A DNA stretch of 55,184 nucleotides from Pseudomonadota bacterium (GTDB lineage: Bacteria; Pseudomonadota; Gammaproteobacteria; Acidiferrobacterales; Acidiferrobacteraceae). Position numbers and translations under genes: made by a program. Below are positions 18,918-33,357 of this stretch, piece after piece. The stretch spans positions 1-55,184 of the forward strand of contig JAJYGP010000077.1 of assembly GCA_021785035.1 (NCBI GenBank), read 5' to 3'. The notes under the pieces are model-generated. The model did no database searches. It worked only from the letters and a program-made list of their open reading frames with translations, and was not told the DNA's origin. The stretch's first letter is position 1; each line of letters starts with the position of its first letter.

Positions 18918-19162
18918 GTGTGTTGAAAAACCCCGGGAAGACCTCAGCCTTTGGCCTGATTGCTTGCTTTCCCTTAAACTGATGAAAAAATAGGCTACCA
19001 AACTTTATCATTAATATACAAGTAGTTACGTAACACCAGTCGGCCCATGCTCGGACCATAACAAGCGCACCGGCGGGGGGCTTGACAAAGCCTCGGCGTG
19101 TTAATAACCATCGCAGTACATGAGCAAAAACTGAAATAGTAGTGCACCTTAAAGGGGCACCG

Positions 19163-19180
19163 CCGGCCCGTGCGGGCCGG
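19163..19180 (-). terminator. GC-rich hairpin after hemE
   Basis: CCGGCCCG at 19163-19170 pairs perfectly with CGGGCCGG at 19173-19180. It stands about 20 bases beyond the hemE stop, at the end of the long minus-strand gene run. On the minus strand it is followed by CCCCTTT rather than a proper T-run, so it is at best a weak intrinsic terminator. Confidence 0.35.
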
Positions 19181-19198
19181 TGTCGGCCGACCCTTAAG

Positions 19199-20277
19199 CT
19201 AGTTCGAGGGCGGGGGGCGGACACTGGCCGCGTGCACGGTCTCAACACACAAGGCCACGCGCTCGGGGTCCACGTCAGGAAGGACACCATGACCCAGATT
19301 GAAGACATGGCCGACCCCGGGACCGAAATCGCGCAACACGGCCTTCACTTCCTCCCGCAAACGATCAGGCGGGGCATAAAGGGCCATGGGGTCGAGGTTA
19401 CCTTGTAAAGCCACGCGACCGCCGACCTCGGCGCGGGCCTTTTGTAAGGAACACGTCCAATCGACGCCCAGGGCATCGCAAGCGATGTCGGCCAGGGCCG
19501 GAAGCCAAGCGCCGCCGCCTTTGGTAAAGACTATGACCGGCACCGCTTGGCCGTCGCGCCGACGCGTAAGGCCCGCCACCACGGCGCTCATGGGATCCCG
19601 CGAGTAACGAAGAAAATGATCGGCGGCGAGACTTCCGCCCCAGGTATCAAAAATCATCACCGCTTGGGCCCCAGCCTCAATCTGGGCATTGAGGTAAGCG
19701 ATCACAGCCTGCACCAAAACCGCAAGCAGGCGGCCTAAGAGGGCCGGGTCGGCAAAGAGTAGGGTCTTAATGCGTCGGAAATTGCTGCTCCCCTGGCCCT
19801 CCACCATATAAGTCGCAAGCGTCCAAGGAGACCCCGAGAAACCGATGAGCGGACAGGCCCCTTTGAGTTCCCGGCGCACGCGCCCCACAGTATCCAAGAC
19901 ATACACCAAATCCTGATGGGGATCGGGGACCGTAAGACGGGCGACATCATGGGCATCGCGGATAGGACGTTCGAACCGCGGCCCCTCGCCTTCCACGAAC
20001 TGGAGCCCCAGCCCCATGGCGTCGGGGACGGTCAAGATGTCGGAAAACAAGATTGCCGCATCCAGAGGAAACCGACGCACCGGCTGTAAGGTCACTTCAC
20101 AGGCCAACTCCGGGGACTGGCAAAGGGCCATAAAGGAACCGGCCTGGGCACGCAGGGCGCGGTACTCCGGTAGATATCGCCCCGCCTGTCGCATCAACCA
20201 GACTGGCGTCATATCGACCGGTTCGCGCATCAAGGCCCGCAGTAGGCGATTACTCCGATCGGAAAGTGGCCCGGTCA

Positions 20278-20278
<1 letters not shown>
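19199..20278 (-). CDS. hemE: Uroporphyrinogen decarboxylase
   Basis: HemE removes four carboxyl groups from uroporphyrinogen III to give coproporphyrinogen III in haem synthesis. The N-terminal signature [19 protein letters not shown] with the two substrate-binding arginines is clear at about 25-43. It is followed by [20 protein letters not shown], the second family signature region. [16 protein letters not shown] and the C-terminal [16 protein letters not shown] are also conserved. About 359 residues, the normal length. Two ATGs stand in tandem; I prefer the second because GAGG is then four bases upstream. It overlaps the gltD stop by one base, so it is the last gene of the gltB-gltD-hemE run. 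Confidence 0.97.
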
Positions 20279-26141
<5,863 letters not shown>

Positions 26142-26180
26142 TGGTTAGGAACGGTCAAAGCCGCCACAAAAGGGCCACCG

Positions 26181-26209
26181 AGTATACTGCCTGGGCATAG
26201 GGGATTCAA
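26181..26209 (-). promoter_or_regulatory. Candidate promoter of gltBD-hemE
   Basis: On the minus strand TTGAAT (26209-26204) and TATACT (26186-26181) are separated by exactly 17 bases, a near-consensus sigma-70 promoter. Transcription would start near 26174, about 33 bases before the gltB ATG. It lies in the 142-base gap between aroB and gltB, showing that gltBD-hemE can be transcribed apart from the aroKB/pil genes upstream. Confidence 0.6.
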
Positions 26210-26283
26210 CGAACGCACCGGGGACTTCGGCGCGCGCCCGGTTCCGCTGCTGGAACGGCCGCAACAGGAGGGCTTGGAGCCGT

Positions 26284-27351
26284 TCAAGAGTTCAACATAT
26301 CGGTCAGTACATCAAACGGGACGTCCTTGGTGATAAAGGCGACACCCAACCCCCGAAGTAAAACGAAGCGGAGCTCTCCTCCAAGCACCTTCTTGTCAAC
26401 AGCCATTAGCTCCAAAAACCGCTTGGCATCCATAGCCGGGGGGTCGGTGGGAAGATGGGCGGCGGCGACCAAGTTCCGCAAACGCGTCACATCGGCTGCC
26501 GTAAGCCAGCCCAGGCGCTCCGAAAGACGGGCGGCCATGACCATGCCTACCGCGACCGCTTCGCCGTGTAACCACTGCCCGTAACCCATTCCGGCCTCGA
26601 TCGCATGCCCGAAGGTATGGCCTAAATTGAGCAAGGCCCTAAGCCCCGCTTCTTTTTCGTCGGCCTCGACCACCCGCGCCTTGTCGCGACACGAGGTCTC
26701 GATGGCAAACGTCAAGGCCTCGGGGTCGCGGGAAAGCAAGGCCTCCATATGATCCTCAAGCCACACGAAAAACTCGTAATTCCCCAAGACGCCATACTTT
26801 ATAACCTCGGCAAGACCGGCGGACAGTTCCCGATCGGGCAGGGTCGCGAGCGTCGTTGTGTCTATGATCACGGCACGCGGCTGATAAAAACTGCCGATCA
26901 TGTTCTTCCCCAGGGCATGATTCACGCCGGTCTTGCCTCCGACCGAGGAGTCGACCTGCGACAACAAGGTCGTGGGGACTTGAACAAACGGAACACCGCG
27001 CTGATACACCGAGGCCACAAAACCGGTGATATCCCCGATCACTCCGCCACCGAGCGCGAACAGCGTGGCTTGGCGATCGCACCGCGCCTTCAAAAGCTCG
27101 CCTACGACGTAATCGATCGTCGACAGCGCCTTTTGCGGCTCACCGTCCGGGAGGACGATGACGACCGGCTGAAACGGGGCCAGGGCCTCCGACAGCCAAT
27201 GCATATATAGGGGTTTTACAACGGTATTCGTGATGATGGCCGCCCTATGTCCCGTCACAAGCGACGACAAGAGCCCAGCCTCCTGTAAGAGTCTCGGACC
27301 GATATGGATCGGATAACTCCCTTGCGGGAGATCAAGCATCATGGTCGGCAC
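26284..27351 (-). CDS. aroB: 3-Dehydroquinate synthase
   Basis: AroB converts DAHP to 3-dehydroquinate, step two of the shikimate pathway, using NAD and a divalent metal. The 355-residue protein has the NAD-binding [19 protein letters not shown] near 101-119, and the [19 protein letters not shown] signature near 126-144. Metal ligands appear as E in [10 protein letters not shown] (about 188-195) and in [11 protein letters not shown] (about 243-253) with a histidine at [10 protein letters not shown]. Length is standard. Its start overlaps the end of aroK by 20 bases, so the two are coupled. Confidence 0.97.
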   Translation of the reverse strand: MPTMMLDLPQGSYPIHIGPRLLQEAGLLSSLVTGHRAAIITNTVVKPLYMHWLSEALAPFQPVVIVLPDGEPQKALSTIDYVVGELLKARCDRQATLFALGGGVIGDITGFVASVYQRGVPFVQVPTTLLSQVDSSVGGKTGVNHALGKNMIGSFYQPRAVIIDTTTLATLPDRELSAGLAEVIKYGVLGNYEFFVWLEDHMEALLSRDPEALTFAIETSCRDKARVVEADEKEAGLRALLNLGHTFGHAIEAGMGYGQWLHGEAVAVGMVMAARLSERLGWLTAADVTRLRNLVAAAHLPTDPPAMDAKRFLELMAVDKKVLGGELRFVLLRGLGVAFITKDVPFDVLTDMLNS

Positions 27352-27871
27352 GGTTCAGTTTCCTTAATCCACAGGCGATGAGCCGGGCCGCCGACTGCGG
27401 GGAACGCCCCTGGGTGTCGACGATAAGATCCGCGACTTCGCGATACATGGCCTCGCGTTCATGATACAGAGTCTCAAGGCGGAGGCGAGGATTGTCGGTC
27501 TGGAGCAGGGGTCGATTTCGGTCCTTGCGCACCCGTTCCCACAAAGTCGCGCAATCGGCATGGAGGTAGACAGTCTTCCCGCGGGTCTTCAGAAGGGTAC
27601 GATTCGCGTCCGCGAGAATCGCGCCCCCGCCGGTCGCCAGCACGAGATTCGGGCGGCTCGTGAGATCCTCGAGCACCGCAGTCTCCCACCGCCGAAAACC
27701 GGCCTCCCCCTCAATCGCGAAAATCAGAGAAACGCTCGCCCCGGTACGTGACTCGATCTCGTGATCAGAGTCGCGGAATTCGCGTCCCAGATAGTCCGCG
27801 AGTTGGTGTCCGATGGTCGACTTCCCGACCCCCATCGGTCCTACTAGGAAAATACCCCATGGCGCCCTCAT
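27332..27871 (-). CDS. aroK: Shikimate kinase
   Basis: AroK phosphorylates shikimate to shikimate 3-phosphate with ATP. From the ATG at 27871 the protein has 179 residues and opens [21 protein letters not shown], with the P-loop GPMGVGKS close to the N terminus as in the family. The substrate aspartates and arginine follow in [13 protein letters not shown], and the conserved [10 protein letters not shown] and ATGGGAI motifs are at about 58-67 and 78-84. The frame extends ten residues further upstream but this adds nothing conserved. It lies 31 bases after pilQ and overlaps aroB; the pil-aroKB order is common in gammaproteobacteria. Confidence 0.95.
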   Translation of the reverse strand: MRAPWGIFLVGPMGVGKSTIGHQLADYLGREFRDSDHEIESRTGASVSLIFAIEGEAGFRRWETAVLEDLTSRPNLVLATGGGAILADANRTLLKTRGKTVYLHADCATLWERVRKDRNRPLLQTDNPRLRLETLYHEREAMYREVADLIVDTQGRSPQSAARLIACGLRKLNRADHDA

Positions 27872-27902
27872 GCGGCTCTTATGCCAGCATGAGGGCGACA
27901 AA

Positions 27903-30455
27903 TCAACCCGATTGCAGGGAGAGTGAGGGCGCTAGTATCCGTGGCGTCAGGAAAATCAACAACTCGGAACGCGTATTGTTGACGGCCGTGTTCCGGAACA
28001 GATAGCCAAGGATGGGGATATTACCCAAGAATGGCACCTTGGTTACGGTCCGCAAACGGCTGTTCTGGTAGATGCCGCCGATCACGACCGTCTGGCCGTT
28101 GTTGACCAAGACCTGGGTCTTCAAACTCTTTTCGTCCAAGGTACCGGCCACGGCGTTAGCAAAGCTGTTATCGGTGATCTTAACCGACATGATAATGCGG
28201 TTGTCAGGCGTGATCTGCGGCGTGACCGAAAGACCAAGCACCGCCTGCTGGAGCATGCTTTGGCCAAAACCGAGGTTAAAGAACTGCTCCTCGCCCTGCT
28301 TAATATCGGCCTTGCGATCATTCGCGGTGATAAGGCGCGGGCTCGAGATGATCTTCCCCTTATTCTCTGCCTGCAGCGCCGACAACTCCAAGTTTAAGAG
28401 GTTATTGTTGGCCAACTTGGCGATCGTAAGAGCAAAGGTGGCCGGCAAGCTACTCCCCACGCCCACCGAGGGCAGGTTCACATTGAAGGCACCGAGACTC
28501 GTACTCGAGAGCGCCCCCGCGGTCGTCGGCGGAAGACCGGGGGCGGCAGAACCGCCGGAACCGGCGCACTGGGCGGCCGGACATGTCGAGATTCCCGTCG
28601 AGGGCGTACTGTAGGAATAATTGAGGCCAAGCTGAGCGCCTAGGCTCCTATTAAAGCCATCGTTGGCCTCGACCAGGCGCGCCTCGATCAAGACTTGGCG
28701 CACGGGCCGATCGAGCTTCGCTATCAAACGACGAATAGCGCGGATGCGTTGCGGCGTATCCTGAATGATGAGCGAATTGGTACGCTTATCGACCGTCACT
28801 TGACCACGCTTCGACAACAAGGAGGTCGACTCGGTGGTGGCCTTGCTGTAGTTCACCGAGCTAAACGGCATCGGGTGCGATCCCTGGCCTACGGTCCGAG
28901 TCGACTTGAGAAGCCTAGCGATATCCGAGGCCTTCGCATAATTCATGCGAATCAACACGGTCTCAAGCGGCTCCAGTCTCCGCGCCTGGGCCTGGGCCTT
29001 GAGGCTGGCCTGCTCCTCCTTGGCCATTTGGGCCGCCGGGGCCACCAGAATGATATTGCCGGTCTGCTCCATGCCGAGATTTTTCGTCTTCAGGATCAGG
29101 TTCAAGGCCTGCTTCCACGGCACATCATGGAGTTGCAACGTCAAGGTGCCGTGAACCGCGTTGCTGGTCACGAAATTCAATCCACTAAAGTTGGCCAACA
29201 CCTGAAGCGCGGCGCGCACGCTGATGTGCTGAAAGTTCAGAGTGATCTTCCGGCTCGCGAACTGGTGTTTGCGACGCTCGATCGCCTTGTAGGCACGCCG
29301 GGAAATCGGCGTCACACGTAGCATGAACTGGCGTTGCGCCTGGTAGCCCATCTGGGTGTAGTGGCCAAAGGCGCGCAAGACCATGCGGGTATTGCGGCCG
29401 TCCTGAAAGGTCTGAATCGTGTCCACGGGCGTCGCAAAGTCCGTAACTACCAACTTGCGCTGCTGACTACGGCGCAGTCGGGTGTTATGGAAGGTGAGTA
29501 CGATTTGGTGGCCGCGATTATGAACGCTCACCGCCACGTTCGAGCTCGACAGACGCACCTGCACCTTGGCCGCGCCATTGCGTCCGCGATGGAACTTGAT
29601 TGCCCGAATGGCGTAGCGACCTTGCGCCGAGGGCGGCAGGGGCAACACCGGTGCCCTCGGTACGGCCACTGCGGCCTGCGCTATGGTGGCGTTCGGGCTT
29701 GCGATAATGACGTTGATCGCGTGCGGGCGGACAAATGCGCGATAGGCCGCCGGATTCACCAGTCGAATGACGACGCGGGTCATTTTATTGGCTTCGACGG
29801 CGGTGACGTCCTGAACATCGCCGGCGCCGACCTTGAGGCGATCCTTCGGCGCCGTCAGCACAGTATTAGGGATATCCAGCACCACCATGGCCGGATGCAC
29901 CAACACGAAGGCCGAAGGGGCCGCAGCACGGCGCTTGGTCACGAGATGGAGTTCGATCTTATTGCCCGGAAAAGCGAAATAACTCAGCTTCGTCAGAGCA
30001 TTCGGGCCCTGTGCGGTCGTTGTGGCCGACATAGGCTTCGAGCGCGCACGAGCAACCCCTGCCTGCGGTGTGACCATGGCCACCGCGATACCACCCAACT
30101 GGGCGTCATAACCGTAAGTCGTGCGCATCAAGCGCAAAGATCCGGCCTTGGTGAGCAGGATGTCGACGTTGACACTGCGGCCTCGATCGGCCAAGTAGGG
30201 ATACACCCCCTTCACCGCCCCGATGCCCGGCAAATCCTTTACCTGAACACCCATCTTGGTTCGCGTCAGTCGGATGCGCAACAACCGGCCACGATGAAGG
30301 GTCTCGACACGTCCGCGGCGGGCCCCTTTTATAGCGAGCCTGAGCGTGGGTTTGCCGGCAACGGAGGTCCAGGAAAGCCCGGTGAGTGTCGCGGCGTGCG
30401 CTATGGCGATCGCCGACACGGCCAGCGCAATGGCCACAAGCTTGGTTCTAATCAT
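27903..30455 (-). CDS. pilQ: Type IV pilus secretin PilQ
   Basis: PilQ forms the outer-membrane ring through which the type IV pilus passes. The 850-residue protein has a signal peptide (ending near AHA, about residue 21). Basic N-terminal AMIN-type domains follow, with an unusually high content of Arg, Val and Ala up to about residue 390. Next come an STN-like domain starting near KITLNFQHISVRAALQVL (about 398) and an N1-type domain near TVLIRMNYAKASDIARLL (about 500). The secretin domain near the C terminus includes VLIEARLVEANDGF and TVVIGGIYQNS, ending LIFLTPRIL. It is somewhat longer than the 700-residue Pseudomonas protein. Confidence 0.95.
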   Translation of the reverse strand: MIRTKLVAIALAVSAIAIAHAATLTGLSWTSVAGKPTLRLAIKGARRGRVETLHRGRLLRIRLTRTKMGVQVKDLPGIGAVKGVYPYLADRGRSVNVDILLTKAGSLRLMRTTYGYDAQLGGIAVAMVTPQAGVARARSKPMSATTTAQGPNALTKLSYFAFPGNKIELHLVTKRRAAAPSAFVLVHPAMVVLDIPNTVLTAPKDRLKVGAGDVQDVTAVEANKMTRVVIRLVNPAAYRAFVRPHAINVIIASPNATIAQAAVAVPRAPVLPLPPSAQGRYAIRAIKFHRGRNGAAKVQVRLSSSNVAVSVHNRGHQIVLTFHNTRLRRSQQRKLVVTDFATPVDTIQTFQDGRNTRMVLRAFGHYTQMGYQAQRQFMLRVTPISRRAYKAIERRKHQFASRKITLNFQHISVRAALQVLANFSGLNFVTSNAVHGTLTLQLHDVPWKQALNLILKTKNLGMEQTGNIILVAPAAQMAKEEQASLKAQAQARRLEPLETVLIRMNYAKASDIARLLKSTRTVGQGSHPMPFSSVNYSKATTESTSLLSKRGQVTVDKRTNSLIIQDTPQRIRAIRRLIAKLDRPVRQVLIEARLVEANDGFNRSLGAQLGLNYSYSTPSTGISTCPAAQCAGSGGSAAPGLPPTTAGALSSTSLGAFNVNLPSVGVGSSLPATFALTIAKLANNNLLNLELSALQAENKGKIISSPRLITANDRKADIKQGEEQFFNLGFGQSMLQQAVLGLSVTPQITPDNRIIMSVKITDNSFANAVAGTLDEKSLKTQVLVNNGQTVVIGGIYQNSRLRTVTKVPFLGNIPILGYLFRNTAVNNTRSELLIFLTPRILAPSLSLQSG

Positions 30456-30470
30456 GGTGGGGCTCCCTTA

Positions 30471-30968
30471 TCACTTAATTTCTAGAGTCACAGGCTGCTT
30501 GACCCAGCCGGTTGGACCCGCAACAGTTTCGACGATAAAGATCTTTTTCGACGTTATGCGCGTGATGGTCCCGTACTGTTCGCCCACATCCGTCCCGACT
30601 TGGGCCCGATAGGTCGCACCGCTGGGGGTCGTAATCAGGGCCCAGAGTTTATGCCCCGCCGACAGCGTTCCCACCACCCTCAGGGCATCCAAAGGATAGT
30701 GCTGGAGCGGCCCTTTAGGGGTATGGAGGTTTGGATTCGGACCGCGCGCGGACAAGCGCATAGAAAAGGGCTCGAACGGGTCTATCAAATGGTGCATATT
30801 GAAGGCTACCACGCGCGGCGCTACGATCTTCGGCACTGGCTTTACGGGTGGATGATAGCCGGCATCGGCGGTCGCCACGAACTGTTGAAGGCTCGCCATG
30901 CCCCCGCCGCCCGAACACCCTGCCAACAGTGTACAGAGGACCCCTATCGTCACTAGGCGCGCGTTCAT
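30471..30968 (-). CDS. pilP: Pilus assembly lipoprotein PilP
   Basis: PilP is an inner-membrane lipoprotein connecting the PilN/PilO platform to the PilQ secretin. The 165-residue protein has a lipoprotein signal with lipobox LLAGC and cysteine 18. After a flexible proline- and valine-rich linker (about 40-58) comes the small beta domain, with the family features FEPFSM, the Leu/Val strand DALRVVGTL (about 94), and GTDVGEQYGTITRITSKKI. It ends four residues into the pilQ gap, and its start overlaps the pilO stop by four bases. The position between pilO and pilQ makes the assignment firm. Confidence 0.93.
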   Translation of the reverse strand: MNARLVTIGVLCTLLAGCSGGGGMASLQQFVATADAGYHPPVKPVPKIVAPRVVAFNMHHLIDPFEPFSMRLSARGPNPNLHTPKGPLQHYPLDALRVVGTLSAGHKLWALITTPSGATYRAQVGTDVGEQYGTITRITSKKIFIVETVAGPTGWVKQPVTLEIK

Positions 30969-31567
30969 TTCTTGATAACCCGGTGTTTTAGATAACGATA
31001 GGTCTTAGCGGTCATGGACATGGAGAGCAAAACCCCTTTCTTGGCCGCCACCTTGACGGTGCCAAGCGTTACGATGCGCGGTAAAGCCGCTATATCGCCT
31101 ACGAAATGTCCGAGTTGGGCATACGTGCCGTCGACCGTGAGTTTAATGGGTAACTCCGCATAGAAGTTTTTCGGGACCTCGCCCTCCGGCTTCAGTAGTA
31201 CAAACTGCAAACCGCTGCTCTTCCCGGCCTTCGTCACCTCGGTCACAAACTCGGGCATGTGGGTTGTATTGGGTAGCTCTTGAAGAAGACCCCCAAACAG
31301 CACCTTCATTTTTTTCATCTGCTGCTGGTAGGCAGGCAAGTCCTCGGCCTCCATTTTCTGGCTAACGAACTGCTGCTTGAGCGCAACCTCCTGGGCCAGA
31401 AGGGTTTCGTTGGTATGAATCTGCCCGCTTATAAAAAGCCAATATCCAAGGCCCAGGAGCAATACACACGACAGGCCAACACCCACCATTTTGGCCGAAT
31501 AGGGAGCTGCGGTCAGGTTGTTGAGCTCAACAGTCTTCAGATCTTCAATGGTCTGCAGCCAATCCAC
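30965..31567 (-). CDS. pilO: Pilus assembly protein PilO
   Basis: PilO is a bitopic inner-membrane protein that dimerises with PilN in the pilus alignment complex. The 200-residue protein has a cytoplasmic N terminus, one membrane segment at about 28-50 (VGVGLSCVLLLGLGYWLF), then a coiled-coil stretch rich in Gln and Glu (about 55-95). A periplasmic ferredoxin-like domain follows, with the LPNTTHMPEFVTEVTKAGK region near 98-115. The sequence PIKLTVDGTYAQLGHFVGDIA is the family's most conserved part. It lies two bases after pilN and overlaps pilP. Confidence 0.93.
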   Translation of the reverse strand: MDWLQTIEDLKTVELNNLTAAPYSAKMVGVGLSCVLLLGLGYWLFISGQIHTNETLLAQEVALKQQFVSQKMEAEDLPAYQQQMKKMKVLFGGLLQELPNTTHMPEFVTEVTKAGKSSGLQFVLLKPEGEVPKNFYAELPIKLTVDGTYAQLGHFVGDIAALPRIVTLGTVKVAAKKGVLLSMSMTAKTYRYLKHRVIKK

Positions 31568-31569
31568 GG

Positions 31570-32145
31570 CTATCCCCTTCCCGTTATAGGCTTTTTGGTG
31601 GGTATCGCGGCCCTGCTCTGGACTGTGAGCGTAAAGAAGCTCAAGTGTCTACCGCCGCTTTTGACCACGGTGATCACATCAAGAATCGGGTTTGTGAACG
31701 ATCGCGAGCGCGCGAGATTGCGCATAAATTGCGACACACGCTCGTTAGATTGAGCTACCCCCGAAATCGTAAAAGTGGCCTTTGCCTGCCCGAACGACGT
31801 GAGATAGATGCCGGCGGGCACGGCGCTCGCGAGATTGTTGAAAATATGGACGATTTGCATGCGGTCCATTTGCAGGGTCTGAATAACGCGCATACGGGCG
31901 AGCAGCGCGGCCCGCGCTTTCTTTATGGCCGCAATCTTTTGGATCTTGGTGTTCATGAGCGCGATCTGCTGTTGCAGATAACTGTTTTGCGCCCGCTGGT
32001 GAGAAATGATGCTCGCCAATTGCAGATGGGCATAAAGAAGCACGACGAGCACGCCAATCCAGGCTATCCCGGCCCGGCGCATCAAGCGTTGGTCGAGCTC
32101 CTTGCGCCGTTGCTCGCGCCACGGCAGGAGATTGAGGCGCATCAT
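31570..32145 (-). CDS. pilN: Pilus assembly protein PilN
   Basis: PilN binds cytoplasmic PilM through its N-terminal peptide and pairs with PilO in the periplasm. The 191-residue protein starts MMRLNLLPWREQRR, carrying the INLLPWR-type PilM-binding motif. A single membrane segment lies at about 27-45, followed by a coiled coil (about 50-90) and the periplasmic domain with VPAGIYLTSF and NERVSQFMRNLARS. The C terminus is basic. It overlaps pilM by four bases, in line with tight co-translation of the PilM-N-O-P platform. Confidence 0.94.
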   Translation of the reverse strand: MMRLNLLPWREQRRKELDQRLMRRAGIAWIGVLVVLLYAHLQLASIISHQRAQNSYLQQQIALMNTKIQKIAAIKKARAALLARMRVIQTLQMDRMQIVHIFNNLASAVPAGIYLTSFGQAKATFTISGVAQSNERVSQFMRNLARSRSFTNPILDVITVVKSGGRHLSFFTLTVQSRAAIPTKKPITGRG

Positions 32146-33206
32146 AGATTGAAGCTCCGTAGCGCCAGACCGCAGGCGACCATAAGCGAGGGCGTCTCAT
32201 TGACAAAGAGCTGCGGTTTGACCCGCCCGGCCAGAGTCATGCCCGAAAAGGGGTTGGCAACAGCCGCTGGCACACCGATACGGCTCGCCAGCAGTTTGTC
32301 GATTCCGGCAATTTGGGCACATCCCCCGGCAAGCAGCACGAGATCGACCTTGTTGAAAGGGCTGGACGAATAGAAGAACTGCAGGGCGCGCATAACCTCC
32401 TGACAGAGAGCCTCCATAAACGGCCGCAAAACCTCCGCCTGATAGTTGTCCGGCAAACCCCCCTGTTTTTTGGCGAGCCCCGCCTCCTCGTAGGACAAGC
32501 TGTAACGACGCTGAATTTCCTCCGTCAGCTGGCGGCCGCCGAAACTATGCGAGCGACTGTAGACCGAGCGATTACTGTGCATCACGTTCAAGGTCATGCT
32601 GGTCGCACCGATATCGTAGATCGCAACCGTCTTTTCCATCCCGCCGCCCGCCATATGCTCGGCAATCAGGGTGTAGGCGTTTTCCATGGCGTAGGTCTCG
32701 AGGTCGACGATCAGGGCGTGGTAGCCATGGGTCTGGATGACCGCGAGATAATCGTCGACGACCTCTTTGCGACAGGCGGCGATAAGGACTTCAACCTCTT
32801 CGGCATTGTCTTCCGCCGGTCCTATCACCTGGAAATCCAGATTCACCTCGTTCAGTGGGTACGGGATGTAGTGCTCAGCCTCCATCTCGATCTGGGTCTG
32901 CAGCTCCGCCTCGGTCAGTGCTGCCGGCATGCGCACCGATTTGCAGATCGCCTGACTCGCCGGAATCGAAACCGCGACGTGTCGCAGCCGGGTCCCAGAC
33001 CGCTTCATCGCGCGATCCACGGTGGCCCCTACCTGTTCGATATCGGCTACGGCACGCTCAACCATGGCGTTTTGCGGCAAGGGCTCGACGGCGTAACGTT
33101 CCACACGATACTGGTTCTGGCTCGAGCTCAATTCCAGGACCTTGATCGATGACGTACTGATGTCTAAACCGACTAGCGGTTGTTTTTTACGGCTCGGCAG
33201 ATCCAA
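32142..33206 (-). CDS. pilM: Pilus assembly ATPase-like protein PilM
   Basis: PilM is an actin/FtsA-like cytoplasmic protein that docks on PilN and links the pilus machine to its motor side. The 354-residue protein begins with PLVGLDISTSSIKVLELS (residues 10-27), the phosphate-1 loop of the actin fold. The adenosine and phosphate-2 elements follow, including VAIYDIGATSMTLNV near 189-203 and LLAGGCAQIAGIDKLLA near 291-307. It is the first gene of the pilMNOPQ-aroKB run and diverges from mrcA, with candidate promoters for both in the gap. Confidence 0.95.
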   Translation of the reverse strand: MDLPSRKKQPLVGLDISTSSIKVLELSSSQNQYRVERYAVEPLPQNAMVERAVADIEQVGATVDRAMKRSGTRLRHVAVSIPASQAICKSVRMPAALTEAELQTQIEMEAEHYIPYPLNEVNLDFQVIGPAEDNAEEVEVLIAACRKEVVDDYLAVIQTHGYHALIVDLETYAMENAYTLIAEHMAGGGMEKTVAIYDIGATSMTLNVMHSNRSVYSRSHSFGGRQLTEEIQRRYSLSYEEAGLAKKQGGLPDNYQAEVLRPFMEALCQEVMRALQFFYSSSPFNKVDLVLLAGGCAQIAGIDKLLASRIGVPAAVANPFSGMTLAGRVKPQLFVNETPSLMVACGLALRSFNL

Positions 33207-33266
33207 ATTCCTCCCTTTTTCCGGAACTTATGTCCGGTAGATCGCTCTTTAGATGAGCTTCCTTGA

Positions 33267-33296
33267 ACTATAGATCAGAAAACGGCGCAATGACAA
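33267..33296 (-). promoter_or_regulatory. Candidate promoter of pilMNOPQ
   Basis: On the minus strand TTGTCA (33296-33291) and TATAGT (33272-33267) are 18 bases apart. This is a good sigma-70 pair about 60 bases upstream of the pilM ATG, in the gap shared with mrcA. Confidence 0.5.
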
Positions 33297-33301
33297 ATGG
33301 T

Positions 33302-33330
33302 TTGGGGCTCACGACGTTTCCCCTTATACT
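33302..33330 (+). promoter_or_regulatory. Candidate promoter of mrcA
   Basis: TTGGGG at 33302-33307 and TATACT at 33325-33330 with a 17-base spacer form a sigma-70 promoter 28 bases before the mrcA ATG. It lies back to back with the pilM promoter, whose -35 begins only six bases away, so the two may interfere. Confidence 0.55.
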
Positions 33331-33357
33331 CACCACAACCCTGCGGATTGAGAAACT

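Larger units (their letters stand above)
18801..19198. other. AT-richer spacer between priA and hemE with DnaA-box-like sites
   Basis: About 400 bases with visibly lower GC than the surroundings, especially 18861-19040. It contains two opposed DnaA-box-like 9-mers and a perfect 7-bp dyad (see the separate entry), plus several TTAAT/ATTAAT-rich stretches around 19005-19035. No gene is supported; open frames here are short and unfamiliar. The priA ribosome binding site lies at its left edge. The convergent side ends at the hemE stop. Confidence 0.5.

Noticed and set aside
29334-30485. 383-codon plus-strand frame opposite pilQ
   Set aside because: Antisense to pilQ; rich in His and Arg from GC-rich codons, with no family resemblance.
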